A DNA stretch of 64,000 nt from Fibrobacter sp. (GCA_012511955.1 JAAZFC010000070.1:21500-85499); one strand, 5' to 3'. Shown: positions 34,704 to 45,003, numbered from the stretch's first letter. Notes: generated from the sequence alone by a model not told the origin. A program made the numbers and translations.

Positions 34704-36854
34704 GTGGAATACAAGATGCTTAAAGCAAATGAGACCGTAGCTGATATGGGCGACGGTCGTAATATTCGTTTTGAAACTGGTCGCTTAGCTAAGCAAGCTG
34801 CTGGTTCAAGTTTAGTTCAATTTGGTGATAATGTGGTCTTAGCAACGGTATGTTTTGGTCCAGAACAAGATGCGGATTTTTTCCCATTGACTGTGGAATA
34901 TCGTGAAAAAACTTATGCAGCTGGTCGTTTACCAGGGGGGTATCTCAAAAGAGAAGGTCGTCCTAGCGATGATGAAACTCTAAGAGCACGACTTATAGAT
35001 AGACCTATTCGCCCCATGTTTCCTGACAATTTTACCAGAGAAGTTCAGGTGGTGGTGCAAGTTTTATCTGCAGATAAGGAATACAATGCCGATGTAACTG
35101 GCATAAGTGCTGCTTCCATAGCCATTGGTTTATCTGAGTTGCCTTTTGAAGAGCAAGTAGCAAGCGTGCGCGTAGCTATTATAGAAGGTGAAAATATTAT
35201 TAACCCTAGTTATGAGCAGTTAGAAATTTGCGACTCTGAAATGGTGGTGGCAGGTACTGAGTCTTCAGTTTTAATGGTAGAAGGCGGAGCTTTTGAAGTT
35301 CCTGAAGAACAAATAATTGCCGCCATTGAAGCAGGCCATGAAGTTATTAAAGAACTTTGTCGCAAGCAGCAAGAGTTGGTAGATCAGTTTGCCAAAGCTA
35401 AAATGGAAATAGCGCCCGCAGACGAAAGTGAAGAACAAAAGCGCTTAGTTTCTTTGGTTCACGAAATTGTTGCGGAAGATATGAATAAAATCTTGCACAG
35501 CAAATTTGTTAAAACCCAATTATATCCCGCTGTGGCTGAACTACAAGAAAAGCTTTTGAATGACCAAAGATTGGTGGATTTATTAGGTGAAGAACTAGAA
35601 GAAAAAAAACCTTTGGTAAAAAGCATTTACTCTGAATACGAACGCACTAAAATGCGTGAAATGATTCTCAATGAAGGTGTGCGCATAGATGGTCGTGATG
35701 CTACCACGGTTAGAGATATAGAAATTCAAACAGGGATTTTACCCAGTGCTCATGGCTCCTCTGTTTTCCAAAGAGGCGAAACCCAAGCATTAGTAACTTG
35801 TACTTTAGGCTCAAAAAGTGATGAGCAAAGAGTTGATAGCCTGCAAGGTGAAAGCTTTAAAAATTATATGCTACATTATAACTTCCCAGCATTTTCTGTG
35901 GGCGAAGTTAAAAGATTTGGTGGAGTAAGTCGCCGAGAAATTGGCCATGGAAATTTGGCTGAAAGATCTTTGGCACCAGTTTTACCTCATCCCGAAGATT
36001 TCCCTTACACTATTCGCGTAGTATCTGAGATTTTAGAATCCAACGGTTCATCTTCCATGGCATCCGTTTGTGGTGGTGCTTTGGCTTTAATGGATGCTGG
36101 GGTTCCTATTAAAACTCCTGTAGCTGGTGTAGCCATGGGGTTAATTTCAGAAAGTGGCAGTGCCACTGATGGTGGTAAAGTTGCAATTTTAACCGACATC
36201 ACTGGAACTGAAGATCATTTAGGCGATATGGACTTTAAAGTAACAGGTACTGCTGAAGGTATCACTGCTTTTCAAATGGACATTAAAATCCGCGGAATTA
36301 ACGCAGAGTTAATGACTCAGGCTTTGGCCCAAGCCAAAGAAGCTCGCTTGCATATTTTGGCAAAAATGGCTGAATTAGGCTTAGCTGAACCTCGAGCTAC
36401 TCTTTCAGACCGTGCTCCGGTAATGTTAAGGACCAAAATCGCCACTTCAAAAATTCGCGATGTGATTGGTCCAGGTGGTGCTGTAATTAAGGGAATTCAA
36501 GCTCAAACAGGCGCTACTTTAAATGTTCAAGACGACGGTAGTGTAGATATAACCGCTCCTAATGCTCTATCAGGTGAAATTGCCATGAAAATGGTAGAGG
36601 ATTTAGTAGCTGAAGCTGAAGTTGGACGCATCTATAAAGGCAAAGTAAAAAGCATCGTACATTTTGGTGCCTTTGTGGAAATCTTACCTGGCCGCGACGG
36701 TTTAGTGCATATTTCTGAACTTTCGGAAGAGCGCGTAGAAAAAGTTGAAGATATATTAAATATCGGCGATGAAATCATGGTTAAATGTATAGGCGTAGAT
36801 CCCAAAGGAAAAATTAAGCTTAGCTTAAGAGAAGCTCAACAAGAAAATCAATAA
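34704..36854 (+). CDS. pnp: Polyribonucleotide nucleotidyltransferase (PNPase)
   Basis: A 716-residue 3'-5' phosphorolytic exoribonuclease of the degradosome. Two RNase PH domains (residues 15-230 and about 325-560; RPIRPMFPDNF, then DHLGDMDFKVTGT with catalytic Asp residues), KH domain (IRDVIGPGGAVIKGIQAQTG, about 580) and S1 domain (IYKGKVKSIVHFGAFVEI, about 645). The start is GTG behind GGGAGA. Last gene before a strong terminator. Confidence 0.97.
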   Translation: MEYKMLKANETVADMGDGRNIRFETGRLAKQAAGSSLVQFGDNVVLATVCFGPEQDADFFPLTVEYREKTYAAGRLPGGYLKREGRPSDDETLRARLIDRPIRPMFPDNFTREVQVVVQVLSADKEYNADVTGISAASIAIGLSELPFEEQVASVRVAIIEGENIINPSYEQLEICDSEMVVAGTESSVLMVEGGAFEVPEEQIIAAIEAGHEVIKELCRKQQELVDQFAKAKMEIAPADESEEQKRLVSLVHEIVAEDMNKILHSKFVKTQLYPAVAELQEKLLNDQRLVDLLGEELEEKKPLVKSIYSEYERTKMREMILNEGVRIDGRDATTVRDIEIQTGILPSAHGSSVFQRGETQALVTCTLGSKSDEQRVDSLQGESFKNYMLHYNFPAFSVGEVKRFGGVSRREIGHGNLAERSLAPVLPHPEDFPYTIRVVSEILESNGSSSMASVCGGALALMDAGVPIKTPVAGVAMGLISESGSATDGGKVAILTDITGTEDHLGDMDFKVTGTAEGITAFQMDIKIRGINAELMTQALAQAKEARLHILAKMAELGLAEPRATLSDRAPVMLRTKIATSKIRDVIGPGGAVIKGIQAQTGATLNVQDDGSVDITAPNALSGEIAMKMVEDLVAEAEVGRIYKGKVKSIVHFGAFVEILPGRDGLVHISELSEERVEKVEDILNIGDEIMVKCIGVDPKGKIKLSLREAQQENQ

Positions 36855-36863
36855 TTGAATAAA

Positions 36864-36890
36864 GCCGGCGCAATAAGCGCCGGTTTTTTT
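36864..36890 (+). terminator. Rho-independent terminator after pnp
   Basis: Stem of eight pairs (GCCGGCGC / GCGCCGGT, one G-U) around AATAA, followed by seven T (36884-36890). It ends the rimP-pnp operon 10 bases after the pnp stop. Confidence 0.9.
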
Positions 36891-36903
36891 ATAAATTTAA
36901 ATC

Positions 36904-38184
36904 ATGCGGAAATCTCCCATTGATATAAGTGAACTCAGTAATGGCGTGATAGTGGCTTCTGAGCATATTCCCACAGCTCGTTCTGTTTCCATAGGTCTTT
37001 GGATAGAGGTGGGGTCCGGCTCAGAAGATCCTAATTATAACGGAATAAGCCATTTTTTTGAGCATGTGGTATTTAAAGGCACCACTAAACGCTCAGTATT
37101 ACAGTTGGCCAGCGAAATCGAAGAAACTGGGGGTCGGCTAAATGCTTATACATCTAGAGAACACACTTGTTTTTATGCAAGAGTCATCCACGAAGAACTG
37201 CCTTTAGCCTTAGACACGCTTTGTGATTTAGTATGCAACCCTTTGCTGCGTTCTAGTGATATAGCCAAAGAACGGAAAGTGATAAATGAAGAAATTCGTA
37301 GCTATTTTGATGTTCCTGAAGAAATTGCTTACGACGCATTTAGTATGCGGCACTTTAATGGTCAAGGTTTAGCTTATCCCATTGCAGGTGACTTGTCTTC
37401 TGTAAGTAAAATTGGTGCTAAACAACTGCGCTCTCACCATAAGTTTATTTTAGAGCAAGCTCCAGTTTGGGTGGTGGCTGCAGGGAATGTGGATCATCAG
37501 TGGTTGGTACAGCAAACGGAAGAACTTTTAGCGACCAAAACTTCTACCCATAGATCTGGAGTGGTAAAACACACTTATGGCAAAGGTAAAGGTGCAGAAC
37601 AATTGCGCCGCGATGTAAAGCAAAGCAATATAGTGATTGGGGCTTCGGTGCCGTGCTCTGGGGACGAAAGTAAAAGAGCAGCTTTGGGATTATTTAACCG
37701 CATGTTTGGCGGAGCGAGTTCTTCGCGATTGTTTCAAAGTATCAGAGAAAAGCATGGTTTAGCCTATTCTGTTTATTCTGCTTTGGATAGCTATAGATCA
37801 TGCAGGGCTTTTACTATAAATTTGGGAACAAATCCGTTAAGACATGAAAAAGTTGTGCATTTATTGCGTAAAGAAATAGATCGTACTTTAAAAGAAGGTT
37901 TTAGTGAAGATGAATTAGCACGGTCTAAAAAAGCTCTTTTGGGTTCCTTAAAATTGCGTTGGGATTCTCCTTCTTTTCATAGCAATAGATTGGCGGGGCA
38001 GTTGATTCGCAAAGGAAGTTGGACTAGTTTATCTGAATTTGAAACACTTTTGTACAAAATAACTCTTGATGATGTGCTAGCGGCGGGAAATGAACTGTTT
38101 GCATATGATAATTGGACTGCTGTGGCGGTAATTCCCGAAGAAAGCGACGATATAGATTTTAGCTCCTTATTGAGTTTTAAATAA
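36904..38184 (+). CDS. M16 family zinc peptidase
   Basis: A 426-residue processing-protease-like enzyme. The inverted zinc motif HFFEH (about residues 50-54) with a downstream Glu in VINEEIRS is intact. C-terminal half has GGASSSRLFQSIREKHGLAYS, the M16 R/Y substrate loop. No signal peptide, so cytoplasmic or tightly cell-associated. It overlaps murD by one base. This family often follows pnp in bacterial genomes, as it does here. Confidence 0.9.
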   Translation: MRKSPIDISELSNGVIVASEHIPTARSVSIGLWIEVGSGSEDPNYNGISHFFEHVVFKGTTKRSVLQLASEIEETGGRLNAYTSREHTCFYARVIHEELPLALDTLCDLVCNPLLRSSDIAKERKVINEEIRSYFDVPEEIAYDAFSMRHFNGQGLAYPIAGDLSSVSKIGAKQLRSHHKFILEQAPVWVVAAGNVDHQWLVQQTEELLATKTSTHRSGVVKHTYGKGKGAEQLRRDVKQSNIVIGASVPCSGDESKRAALGLFNRMFGGASSSRLFQSIREKHGLAYSVYSALDSYRSCRAFTINLGTNPLRHEKVVHLLRKEIDRTLKEGFSEDELARSKKALLGSLKLRWDSPSFHSNRLAGQLIRKGSWTSLSEFETLLYKITLDDVLAAGNELFAYDNWTAVAVIPEESDDIDFSSLLSFK

Positions 38185-39548
38185 TGATTTCTCCTATAAA
38201 TAATAAGTTTTCGCTAAAATTGCCGGTGGGTATTTTAGGCTTTGGTAAGGAAGGGCAAAGCTCACTACAGTGGTTGCTTAAGCAAGGCGTAGCTGTGGAG
38301 CAAATCAAAATATTTGATAAACAGAAGCCTAATTTGAAACATGAAATAGAAGTTTTTTCAGGTGAAAATTACTTAGAAAATCTTGATAAATGTGCCACGA
38401 TTATAAGATCAGCTGGGGTACAGCCTTTTTTATCTGAATTAGAAGAATTTAGTTGCGTAGGAGGCATAGTAACAAGTCAAATTCAAATGTTTTTGGGTTT
38501 GTACGGTCCCAAAAATGTGGTGGGAATCACGGGAACCATGGGAAAAGGCTCTTGTCTATCTATGATTTCGCATATTTTTAGTCAAAATCAAGTATCCCAC
38601 TTGGTGGGCGGGAACTTTGGAGTACCAGCTCTGGATTTAACTGCCAATATTGATGAAAAAAAAGTGGTGATTTTGGAGCTTTCATCCTTTCAGCTTATGG
38701 ATTTAAACATTGCCCCCGAGGTGGCAGTAGTTTTAAAGACCACCGTGGATCACCTGGACTGGCATCGCAGTTTAGATGAGTATCATCTAGCTAAATCTCG
38801 CATTGCGGCTATGCAAAAATCAGAAGATTCATGCGTGGCATGGGGGGCAGGGGTAAGCGCCGAATTAGCAAGCAAATCTATGGGGAAAGTTGAATTTATA
38901 GGTGAAAATAACAATCTCGCGACTTTAAGCGCAAATATAGATGGCGAAAAGCTCCATATAAATGGAGAAACTTTGGATTTGCAGCAATGCCAGGTTGAAG
39001 GAAAACATCAGTTGGAAAATATGGCAGCGGCGACTTTGGTGGCGCGAAAGTTCGGGGTTTCTGTTAAAAAGAGCTTTGCAGCTTTGCAAAACTATGTGGG
39101 GTTGCCTTTCCGTTTGCAAAAAATAGCTGAAAACCGGGGCGTGACTTATTACAATGATTCTTATGCCACGCGGCCCGATGCGACTATTGCAGCAGTGAGA
39201 GCTATGTCCGAAGAATTTGCGCTAATTCTGGGTGGTTCCGATAAAGGCGTGGATTTTAGCCAATTAGCCGCTGAATTAACTGAAAATAAATTCATAAAAG
39301 CTGTGGCACTTATGGGGCAAAATGCTGAAATTATTGCGAAAAACTTGCATAAACATGGGTTTTCTAAGCAAATGCAGCAATTTATGAGTTTAAAAGAGGC
39401 TTTTGGATGGGTTCATGAATTAATTACAAAAGGAGCTATTTTGCTGTCTCCAGCCTCAGCTTCTTTTGGCTTATTTGCGAATTATGTGCAACGAGGAGAA
39501 GTATTCAACGAATTTATTTTTGAATATATGTCTAAAAACGCAAAATAG
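38184..39548 (+). CDS. murD: UDP-N-acetylmuramoylalanine--D-glutamate ligase
   Basis: A 454-residue Mur ligase adding D-Glu to UDP-MurNAc-Ala. GILGFGKEGQSSLQWL opens the Rossmann-like domain. The P-loop is GITGTMGKGSC at about 112, where family members usually have GTNGKTT. The central domain carries ELSSFQLMD and HLDWHRSLDEY, and the C-terminal domain NDSYATRPDATIAAV and LILGGSDKGVDF. MurD is the best fit; the altered P-loop and NDSYAT (usually NDSKAT) make it a divergent member. No other mur gene adjoins. Confidence 0.85.
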   Translation: MISPINNKFSLKLPVGILGFGKEGQSSLQWLLKQGVAVEQIKIFDKQKPNLKHEIEVFSGENYLENLDKCATIIRSAGVQPFLSELEEFSCVGGIVTSQIQMFLGLYGPKNVVGITGTMGKGSCLSMISHIFSQNQVSHLVGGNFGVPALDLTANIDEKKVVILELSSFQLMDLNIAPEVAVVLKTTVDHLDWHRSLDEYHLAKSRIAAMQKSEDSCVAWGAGVSAELASKSMGKVEFIGENNNLATLSANIDGEKLHINGETLDLQQCQVEGKHQLENMAAATLVARKFGVSVKKSFAALQNYVGLPFRLQKIAENRGVTYYNDSYATRPDATIAAVRAMSEEFALILGGSDKGVDFSQLAAELTENKFIKAVALMGQNAEIIAKNLHKHGFSKQMQQFMSLKEAFGWVHELITKGAILLSPASASFGLFANYVQRGEVFNEFIFEYMSKNAK

Positions 39549-39563
39549 GGTTATTTTTTTATA

Positions 39564-40049
39564 GTGGAAAAAGAATTTATCAATTATTGCAATCATTTAT
39601 TAGGGGAATCTTTGCTAAGAACAAAGGAAGACTTTATTGCTTTGTCCAGTGCAAAACTTTTGCAATTAGCCCACGCGCTTCCCGATGAATTATTGCCTTT
39701 TCTCATGGGCGTTTTCAAGGAAAGTAAAGGGGGTGACAAGCTTTTTGTTAAGCTTATGGGATCTCATGATGCAGAAAATCGTTTTTTGGTAGATAGCTTT
39801 TTTGAGCGTTACATGAATTTAGTTTTAGAAGATGAGCTGCTTGAATATAACCCCTTGGTGATTTATTTAGATTCTCAACTTTTTACAGACCTTGCCTTGG
39901 TGCAAACTAGGGAAAGCTTTTTTAAGCGTCAGACCATTTCCTGCATAAATGAATTTTTGCAGCTGCATTTTAACCTAGAAGAAGACTTTTTACCAGGAGA
40001 AGAACAAAAAGCGTGGAACTTTTTCTTTTCCCAATTACTTAGCTTATAA
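39564..40049 (+). CDS. Hypothetical protein upstream of clpS
   Basis: A 161-residue cytoplasmic, acidic, helix-rich protein starting at a GTG. No motif or family recognised. Leu/Phe-rich helices (LLQLAHALPDELLPFLMGVF, FFERYMNLVLEDELLEY) suggest an all-alpha fold. It sits 16 bases after murD and two bases before the ClpS-like gene, so it may be cotranslated with that adaptor. Confidence 0.6.
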   Translation: MEKEFINYCNHLLGESLLRTKEDFIALSSAKLLQLAHALPDELLPFLMGVFKESKGGDKLFVKLMGSHDAENRFLVDSFFERYMNLVLEDELLEYNPLVIYLDSQLFTDLALVQTRESFFKRQTISCINEFLQLHFNLEEDFLPGEEQKAWNFFFSQLLSL

Positions 40050-40051
40050 TT

Positions 40052-40381
40052 ATGCGTAGCAATTCAAAAATAGAAGAGTACATAAAGACGGAGACTTTAG
40101 CTCAAAGCCAGTTGCAAAAAAATTGGCGGGTAGTGCTTTATAACGATGAAGAACATACCTACGATTATGTAGTGGAAATGCTTATGGAAATTTGCAGATT
40201 TAGTCGTAATCAAGCTTTTCGTTGTGCTGTGGAGATAGATCTAACAGGAAAATCAGTGGTTTTTTACGGCAAAAAAGATGATTGTGAAGTTGTGGCCGCA
40301 AAAATTCACGGTTGGGGACCCGATCACCGTCTTTTGCATAGCCGAACTTCTATGCAATGCGCGGTTTTAAGCCAAGATTAA
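40052..40381 (+). CDS. clpS: ClpS-like protease adaptor
   Basis: A 109-residue protein. WRVVLYNDEEHTYDYVVEML (about 25-45) matches the ClpS signature (VxLxNDDxTxxxFVxxxL), with VEIDLTGKSVVFYGKKDDCE continuing the fold. ClpS hands N-end rule substrates to ClpAP. The N-terminal 24 residues and the C-terminal 20 extend beyond the core. clpA is not in the window. Its stop overlaps the convergent transporter gene. Confidence 0.75.
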   Translation: MRSNSKIEEYIKTETLAQSQLQKNWRVVLYNDEEHTYDYVVEMLMEICRFSRNQAFRCAVEIDLTGKSVVFYGKKDDCEVVAAKIHGWGPDHRLLHSRTSMQCAVLSQD

Positions 40382-42081
40382 CGCAAACCGGCGTGCACTT
40401 CGGCGGCAGTGATTATATGATTTTTGATTTTCCTATAGGCAAAAAGCATATCTGAGAAAGTAGTGCTAATGAGCGGTGAGTATTCGTCTTGGGTTTTCTT
40501 TTCCCAGTTTGCGGCGCGTAATTCTCGCACCATAGTATTAACACTTTGTCCGTGTTCGCTAATATCTCTAAACAAATCACCGTCTTCTTCATTGCGTAAA
40601 TAGTGCCTTAATTTAGGTATAAGAGAAGCGGTTAGGTCGTGGAGCTCCATCATAGAATCTTTTTGCTCTTCGGTAAACGATTCGTTATTGCCATCTAAAC
40701 GCAGTTCTAATTTGAGAATTTGAGTGGCATAATCACTAATGCTTTCTAGGTCATCTACTAAACGCAACTGCCTTTCGGCTTTGCGGGCTATATATTCTGG
40801 AACTCTTTGCCCCAAAAGTCTAGTTAAATAATTGGTGATTTCTTCTTCGATACTATCCATGCGTTCTTCGGTATCGAAGACGTTTTTCCCTATGGAAACT
40901 CTGCTTTTGGGTTCTAAAAGCGCGGTGCGTAAATCGTCCATCATAGAACTAAGATCTTTGGTGGTACGCCTTAAAACAAATGCGGTTTGCTGAATAGCTG
41001 CAATAGGGCTATCGAGTAATTGATCGCCCAATTCGTATTGTAAAACATTCTTTTGGGGCTTCTGCGATTTTTCTTTAACAAACCTTTCCAAAAATTTCAC
41101 TAATAAATTGGCAAAAGGCAGTAAGGCTATCAAATTAATAATATTGAACAAAGTGTGCGTTGTAGCTATGGCGGTGGCCAAATGGGGGAAAACCTCCACT
41201 CCATTTCGCATTACACTAGCTCTTAACTCGGGAATGCCAAAGAAGGTAGCGGCTATCCATTCTACTACAAATAAAAACACATTGAAAATCAAAGACACCC
41301 ACCCCACGCCGAATATAGCAAAAAAAGTGTGGAAAAAAGCCGCCCGCCGAGCATTGACATTGGAACCAATGGAAGCGATTTGGGCGGTAATAGTAGAACC
41401 GATATTTTCACCTAAAACTAATGCTGCTGCGGATTCAAAAGTTACTAATCCTTGGGTTGCTAAAGCTATGGTAATACCCACTGTCACCGAGGAAGATTGA
41501 ACTATCATGGTTAAAATACAACCCACAGCAATATTTTTAAGAATGCCAGAGTATGTATCGGCATTGAACTTATGGAACCAAGCAATAAATTCGGGTATTT
41601 TGCTGATGGGTTCTATGCCCTCTTTCATGATTTCGAGTCCCATGAATATTAGTCCAAAACCCAGTGCAGCAAGCGCAGCGTATTTAATCTTTTCTTTTTT
41701 GGAAAAAGTAAAGAAAAATGCTGCAATTCCTGTTACTAGAAGGCCACTTTTGCCAATATTGAGGGTCATAAGCCAGCCTGTCATGGTGGTTCCCACATTG
41801 GCACCCATAATCACTCCCACCGCTTGGGTGAGGTTCATAAATCCACTATTTATAAAACCCACCACCATTACTGTGGTGATAGAGCTAGATTGAATGATAG
41901 CAGTTATGAGTGCACCTACACCTATACCCATAAACCTATTACTTGTAAATGTGGCTATAAGTTTACGCAGACCAGCGCCTGCCATGGTTTGCAGGCCTTC
42001 TGACATAAAGTGCATTCCCAAGAGTAAAATTCCTAAACCAGCTAGAATTTCTAGGGCTGCACTAAAAATAAGATCGGTCAT
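40378..42081 (-). CDS. Na/phosphate cotransporter with PhoU-like domain
   Basis: A 567-residue membrane protein of the NptA/PiT-II type. Two Na/Pi repeats with conserved AIIQSSSITTVMVVGF (about 60-75) and TMIVQSSSVTVGI (about 190), the QSSS sodium/phosphate-binding signature, within about nine membrane segments up to residue 330. A C-terminal PhoU-like helical domain (about 350-560) follows. It imports phosphate with sodium. Transcribed alone, divergent from polA. Confidence 0.88.
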   Translation of the reverse strand: MTDLIFSAALEILAGLGILLLGMHFMSEGLQTMAGAGLRKLIATFTSNRFMGIGVGALITAIIQSSSITTVMVVGFINSGFMNLTQAVGVIMGANVGTTMTGWLMTLNIGKSGLLVTGIAAFFFTFSKKEKIKYAALAALGFGLIFMGLEIMKEGIEPISKIPEFIAWFHKFNADTYSGILKNIAVGCILTMIVQSSSVTVGITIALATQGLVTFESAAALVLGENIGSTITAQIASIGSNVNARRAAFFHTFFAIFGVGWVSLIFNVFLFVVEWIAATFFGIPELRASVMRNGVEVFPHLATAIATTHTLFNIINLIALLPFANLLVKFLERFVKEKSQKPQKNVLQYELGDQLLDSPIAAIQQTAFVLRRTTKDLSSMMDDLRTALLEPKSRVSIGKNVFDTEERMDSIEEEITNYLTRLLGQRVPEYIARKAERQLRLVDDLESISDYATQILKLELRLDGNNESFTEEQKDSMMELHDLTASLIPKLRHYLRNEEDGDLFRDISEHGQSVNTMVRELRAANWEKKTQDEYSPLISTTFSDMLFAYRKIKNHIITAAEVHAGLR

Positions 42082-42208
42082 AAATATCCAAACTCCTTAT
42101 TTGAAACAAAAACTTAGAAAAAAGTTTAAAAGCTTGGAGATTTCAGAGTAAAAAAACAATAAAACCGTTGAGAATGGCGAAACGCACATAATTTCATAAG
42201 TTTAGCTT

Positions 42209-44917
42209 ATGAATGATTTATATATAATAGACTCTTTTGCATTGGCATTTCGCATTTTTTATGCCTTTGCTAAAAATCCCCTAATCAACAGTCAAGGCCA
42301 AGATACTTCGGTGGTGCATGGATATTGGAGCAACATATTGCGCATTTTACAAATGCAGAACCCCTCTCATGTAGCTATTGTGAAAGATATGGGGTCTCAG
42401 ACTTTCCGCAATGAACTGTACCCCGATTATAAAGCAAATAGGGGAGAAATGCCCGAAGAAATGCGCGCTCAACTGCCCATGCTCGAAGAATTTATGCAGC
42501 AAAGTGGTATTCCTGTGTTGGGCAAGGAAGGCTATGAAGCCGACGATGTTATGGCGAGTATTGCTTTGCGGGCAGCAGAGGTGGGCTTAAATGTGTATTT
42601 AGTAACTCGCGACAAAGATATGATGCAAATAGTGTCCGATAAAATCATGTTATTTAATTTGGACAAAGGTCGCTTTGTGCAAATCACTGACCCAACTGAA
42701 GTTATTGAAAAATTTGGAGTATCTCCTGAACAAATGCGTGATTATTTGGCATTAGTGGGCGATAGTTCGGATAATGTGCCGGGCGTTCCTCGAGTGGGGG
42801 CTAAAACTGCGGCATCTCTGTTGCAGGAATTTGGCGACTTGGACAATATTTATGAAAATGTGGAAAATATCACTCGTAAAGCTGTAAAAAAGAGCTTAAT
42901 CGACAACAAAGAAAGCGCTTATTTGTCGCGAGAGCTAGTAACTCTACAAAGCAGCAATGATTTTGATATAGATATTAATGATTTGGTTTTTAATGGTGTA
43001 AATGTACCCGCCTTGCAAGAATTATGCGAAACTTATGAGTTAAATGCGCTGTTAAGACAAATAAATAGAATTTCTAGCCAAAGTGAGCAAACTTATGTGG
43101 AGCCCAAGTCTTTGGAGTATAAGTGCGAACTGATAAATGGCGAAGATAGTGCGCAAAAGCTATTAGAAAGATTAAAATCTTTGCCCACAGACCAGCTTTT
43201 TGCCCTAGATACAGAAACTGACTCAACGGTGGGTTGGCAAGCGAAATTGGTGGGCTTCAGCTTAGCTTGGGAAGAAAACTGCGGCTATTATATTCCTGTA
43301 AATCATGAAAAAAACAATCTTTCCTTAGGTTTAGTCCAGGAAATCTTGGCTTTTATGGTAGCCCCAGAGCGGAAATTAGTTTTGCACAATGCCAAGTTTG
43401 ATATGCAGGTTTTGGACAAGTTTACCATGCCCATACAAGGGGAAATTTATGATTCCATGGTGGCGGCTTGGGTTTTAAATCCTGGTTTAAACAATTACAG
43501 CTTGGATTTCCAAGTGCAACGCTGTTTACAGCATGCTATGAAGCCCATTGTGGATTATATTGGTAAAGGCAAGTCTAAAATTAGCTTTGATCAGGTAGAA
43601 GTCAACGCCGCTTGCGAATATGCCGGGGAAGATGCCGTGGCCACTTTGGCCTTATGGCGAGTTTTATTGGCGGAATTAAAAGAAAAAGAGCTTTACGATG
43701 TGTATATGAAGCAAGAACTGCCTTTGATAGCGGTGCTTTCTTGTATGGAGCAGCGGGGGATTGCCATTGATAGCGAAGGTTTGGCGGAGATAGATGTAGA
43801 TTTAAGCCAGCGTTTAGAAAAACTTAAAGAAGAGATTTACTATCATGCCGGCGGTAAGCCTTTTAATATCAATTCTCCTAAGCAGCTGGGCGAAGTTTTA
43901 TTTGAAGATTTATTGTTGCCGGCTTCGGTAAAGACGGCCACGGGCTATTCCACCAATGCGGCGGTGCTTGAGCAATTGAAGGGAATACACCCTATAATAA
44001 GCTGTGTACAAGAATATCGGGAACTAAATAAGCTCTTAAATACTTACATAGAAGTTTTGCCAACTTTAGTAAGCGAAAAAACCCAACGGGTGCATACCCA
44101 ATTTATGCAAACGGGAACGGCCACGGGGCGTTTGTCTAGCCGTGAACCTAATTTGCAAAACATTCCCATACGCAGCGCCACGGGTAAAAAAGTGCGGGCA
44201 GCTTTTGTGGCCTCAAGCCAGGAAAATATTTTGTTATCAGCGGATTATTCGCAAATTGAATTGCGAGTTTTGGCGCATTTAAGTGAAGATGAAAATCTTA
44301 TCAAAGCTTATCAACAGGGCTTGGATATTCATCGCAGCACGGCGGCGGCGATCTTTAATGTAGGCGCCGATGCGGTTACGGATGATATGCGTAACCAAGC
44401 TAAAACCGTGAATTTCGGTGTATTATACGGTATGACTGCCTTTCGTTTGGCTAGAGATTTAGATATTAGCCGCAGCGAAGCTAAAAACTTTATAGATGGC
44501 TATTTTGAGCTTTATGCAAAAACTAAGCCCTGGATGGAGCAAGTGGTGAATCAAGCTCGGGCAGATGGCTATGTGGAAACCATTACAGGCAGACGGCGTT
44601 ATATTCCTGGCATTGGTTCTAGTGATGGTACCGAAAGGCAAATGGCGGAACGCATGGCGATAAATAGCCCTGTGCAGGGGAGCGCAGCGGATTTAATAAA
44701 GTTAGCTATGATAGAATTGCACCAACGCATAAATAGTGAAAAACTACCCTTGCAAATGCTTTTACAAGTACATGATGAATTGGTCTTTGAATGTCCCAGG
44801 GATTTCGCTGCCGAAGGACAAAAAATCATCAAAAATGTTATGGAAAATGTCATGACTTTGCGCATACCTTTGATAGCAGAGGTAGGTCAGGGAAGCAACT
44901 GGCTCGCTGCTCATTGA
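42209..44917 (+). CDS. polA: DNA polymerase I
   Basis: A 902-residue repair and Okazaki-processing polymerase. 5' nuclease domain 1-290 (DSFALAFRIFYAF, YEADDVMASIA, VGDSSDNVPGV). 3'-5' exonuclease at about 310-500 with intact ALDTETD, so proofreading is probably active. Polymerase domain: motif A SADYSQIELRVLAHL, O-helix RNQAKTVNFGVLYGM, motif C QVHDELVFE. Normal length. It ends at a bidirectional terminator. Confidence 0.96.
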   Translation: MNDLYIIDSFALAFRIFYAFAKNPLINSQGQDTSVVHGYWSNILRILQMQNPSHVAIVKDMGSQTFRNELYPDYKANRGEMPEEMRAQLPMLEEFMQQSGIPVLGKEGYEADDVMASIALRAAEVGLNVYLVTRDKDMMQIVSDKIMLFNLDKGRFVQITDPTEVIEKFGVSPEQMRDYLALVGDSSDNVPGVPRVGAKTAASLLQEFGDLDNIYENVENITRKAVKKSLIDNKESAYLSRELVTLQSSNDFDIDINDLVFNGVNVPALQELCETYELNALLRQINRISSQSEQTYVEPKSLEYKCELINGEDSAQKLLERLKSLPTDQLFALDTETDSTVGWQAKLVGFSLAWEENCGYYIPVNHEKNNLSLGLVQEILAFMVAPERKLVLHNAKFDMQVLDKFTMPIQGEIYDSMVAAWVLNPGLNNYSLDFQVQRCLQHAMKPIVDYIGKGKSKISFDQVEVNAACEYAGEDAVATLALWRVLLAELKEKELYDVYMKQELPLIAVLSCMEQRGIAIDSEGLAEIDVDLSQRLEKLKEEIYYHAGGKPFNINSPKQLGEVLFEDLLLPASVKTATGYSTNAAVLEQLKGIHPIISCVQEYRELNKLLNTYIEVLPTLVSEKTQRVHTQFMQTGTATGRLSSREPNLQNIPIRSATGKKVRAAFVASSQENILLSADYSQIELRVLAHLSEDENLIKAYQQGLDIHRSTAAAIFNVGADAVTDDMRNQAKTVNFGVLYGMTAFRLARDLDISRSEAKNFIDGYFELYAKTKPWMEQVVNQARADGYVETITGRRRYIPGIGSSDGTERQMAERMAINSPVQGSAADLIKLAMIELHQRINSEKLPLQMLLQVHDELVFECPRDFAAEGQKIIKNVMENVMTLRIPLIAEVGQGSNWLAAH

Positions 44918-44973
44918 TTTAAGCTTATCGATACAGTCGATACAGTTTTGCACGAAATAAACGATGAATTATG

Positions 44974-45003
44974 AAAAAAGCCACCCTTGGGGCGGCTTTT
45001 TTT
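44974..45003. terminator. Bidirectional terminator between polA and the DUF285 gene
   Basis: AAAAAAGCCACCC / GGGCGGCTTTTTTT around a TTG loop, with one A-C mismatch. A-run and T-run on both sides allow it to end both convergent genes. Confidence 0.8.
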
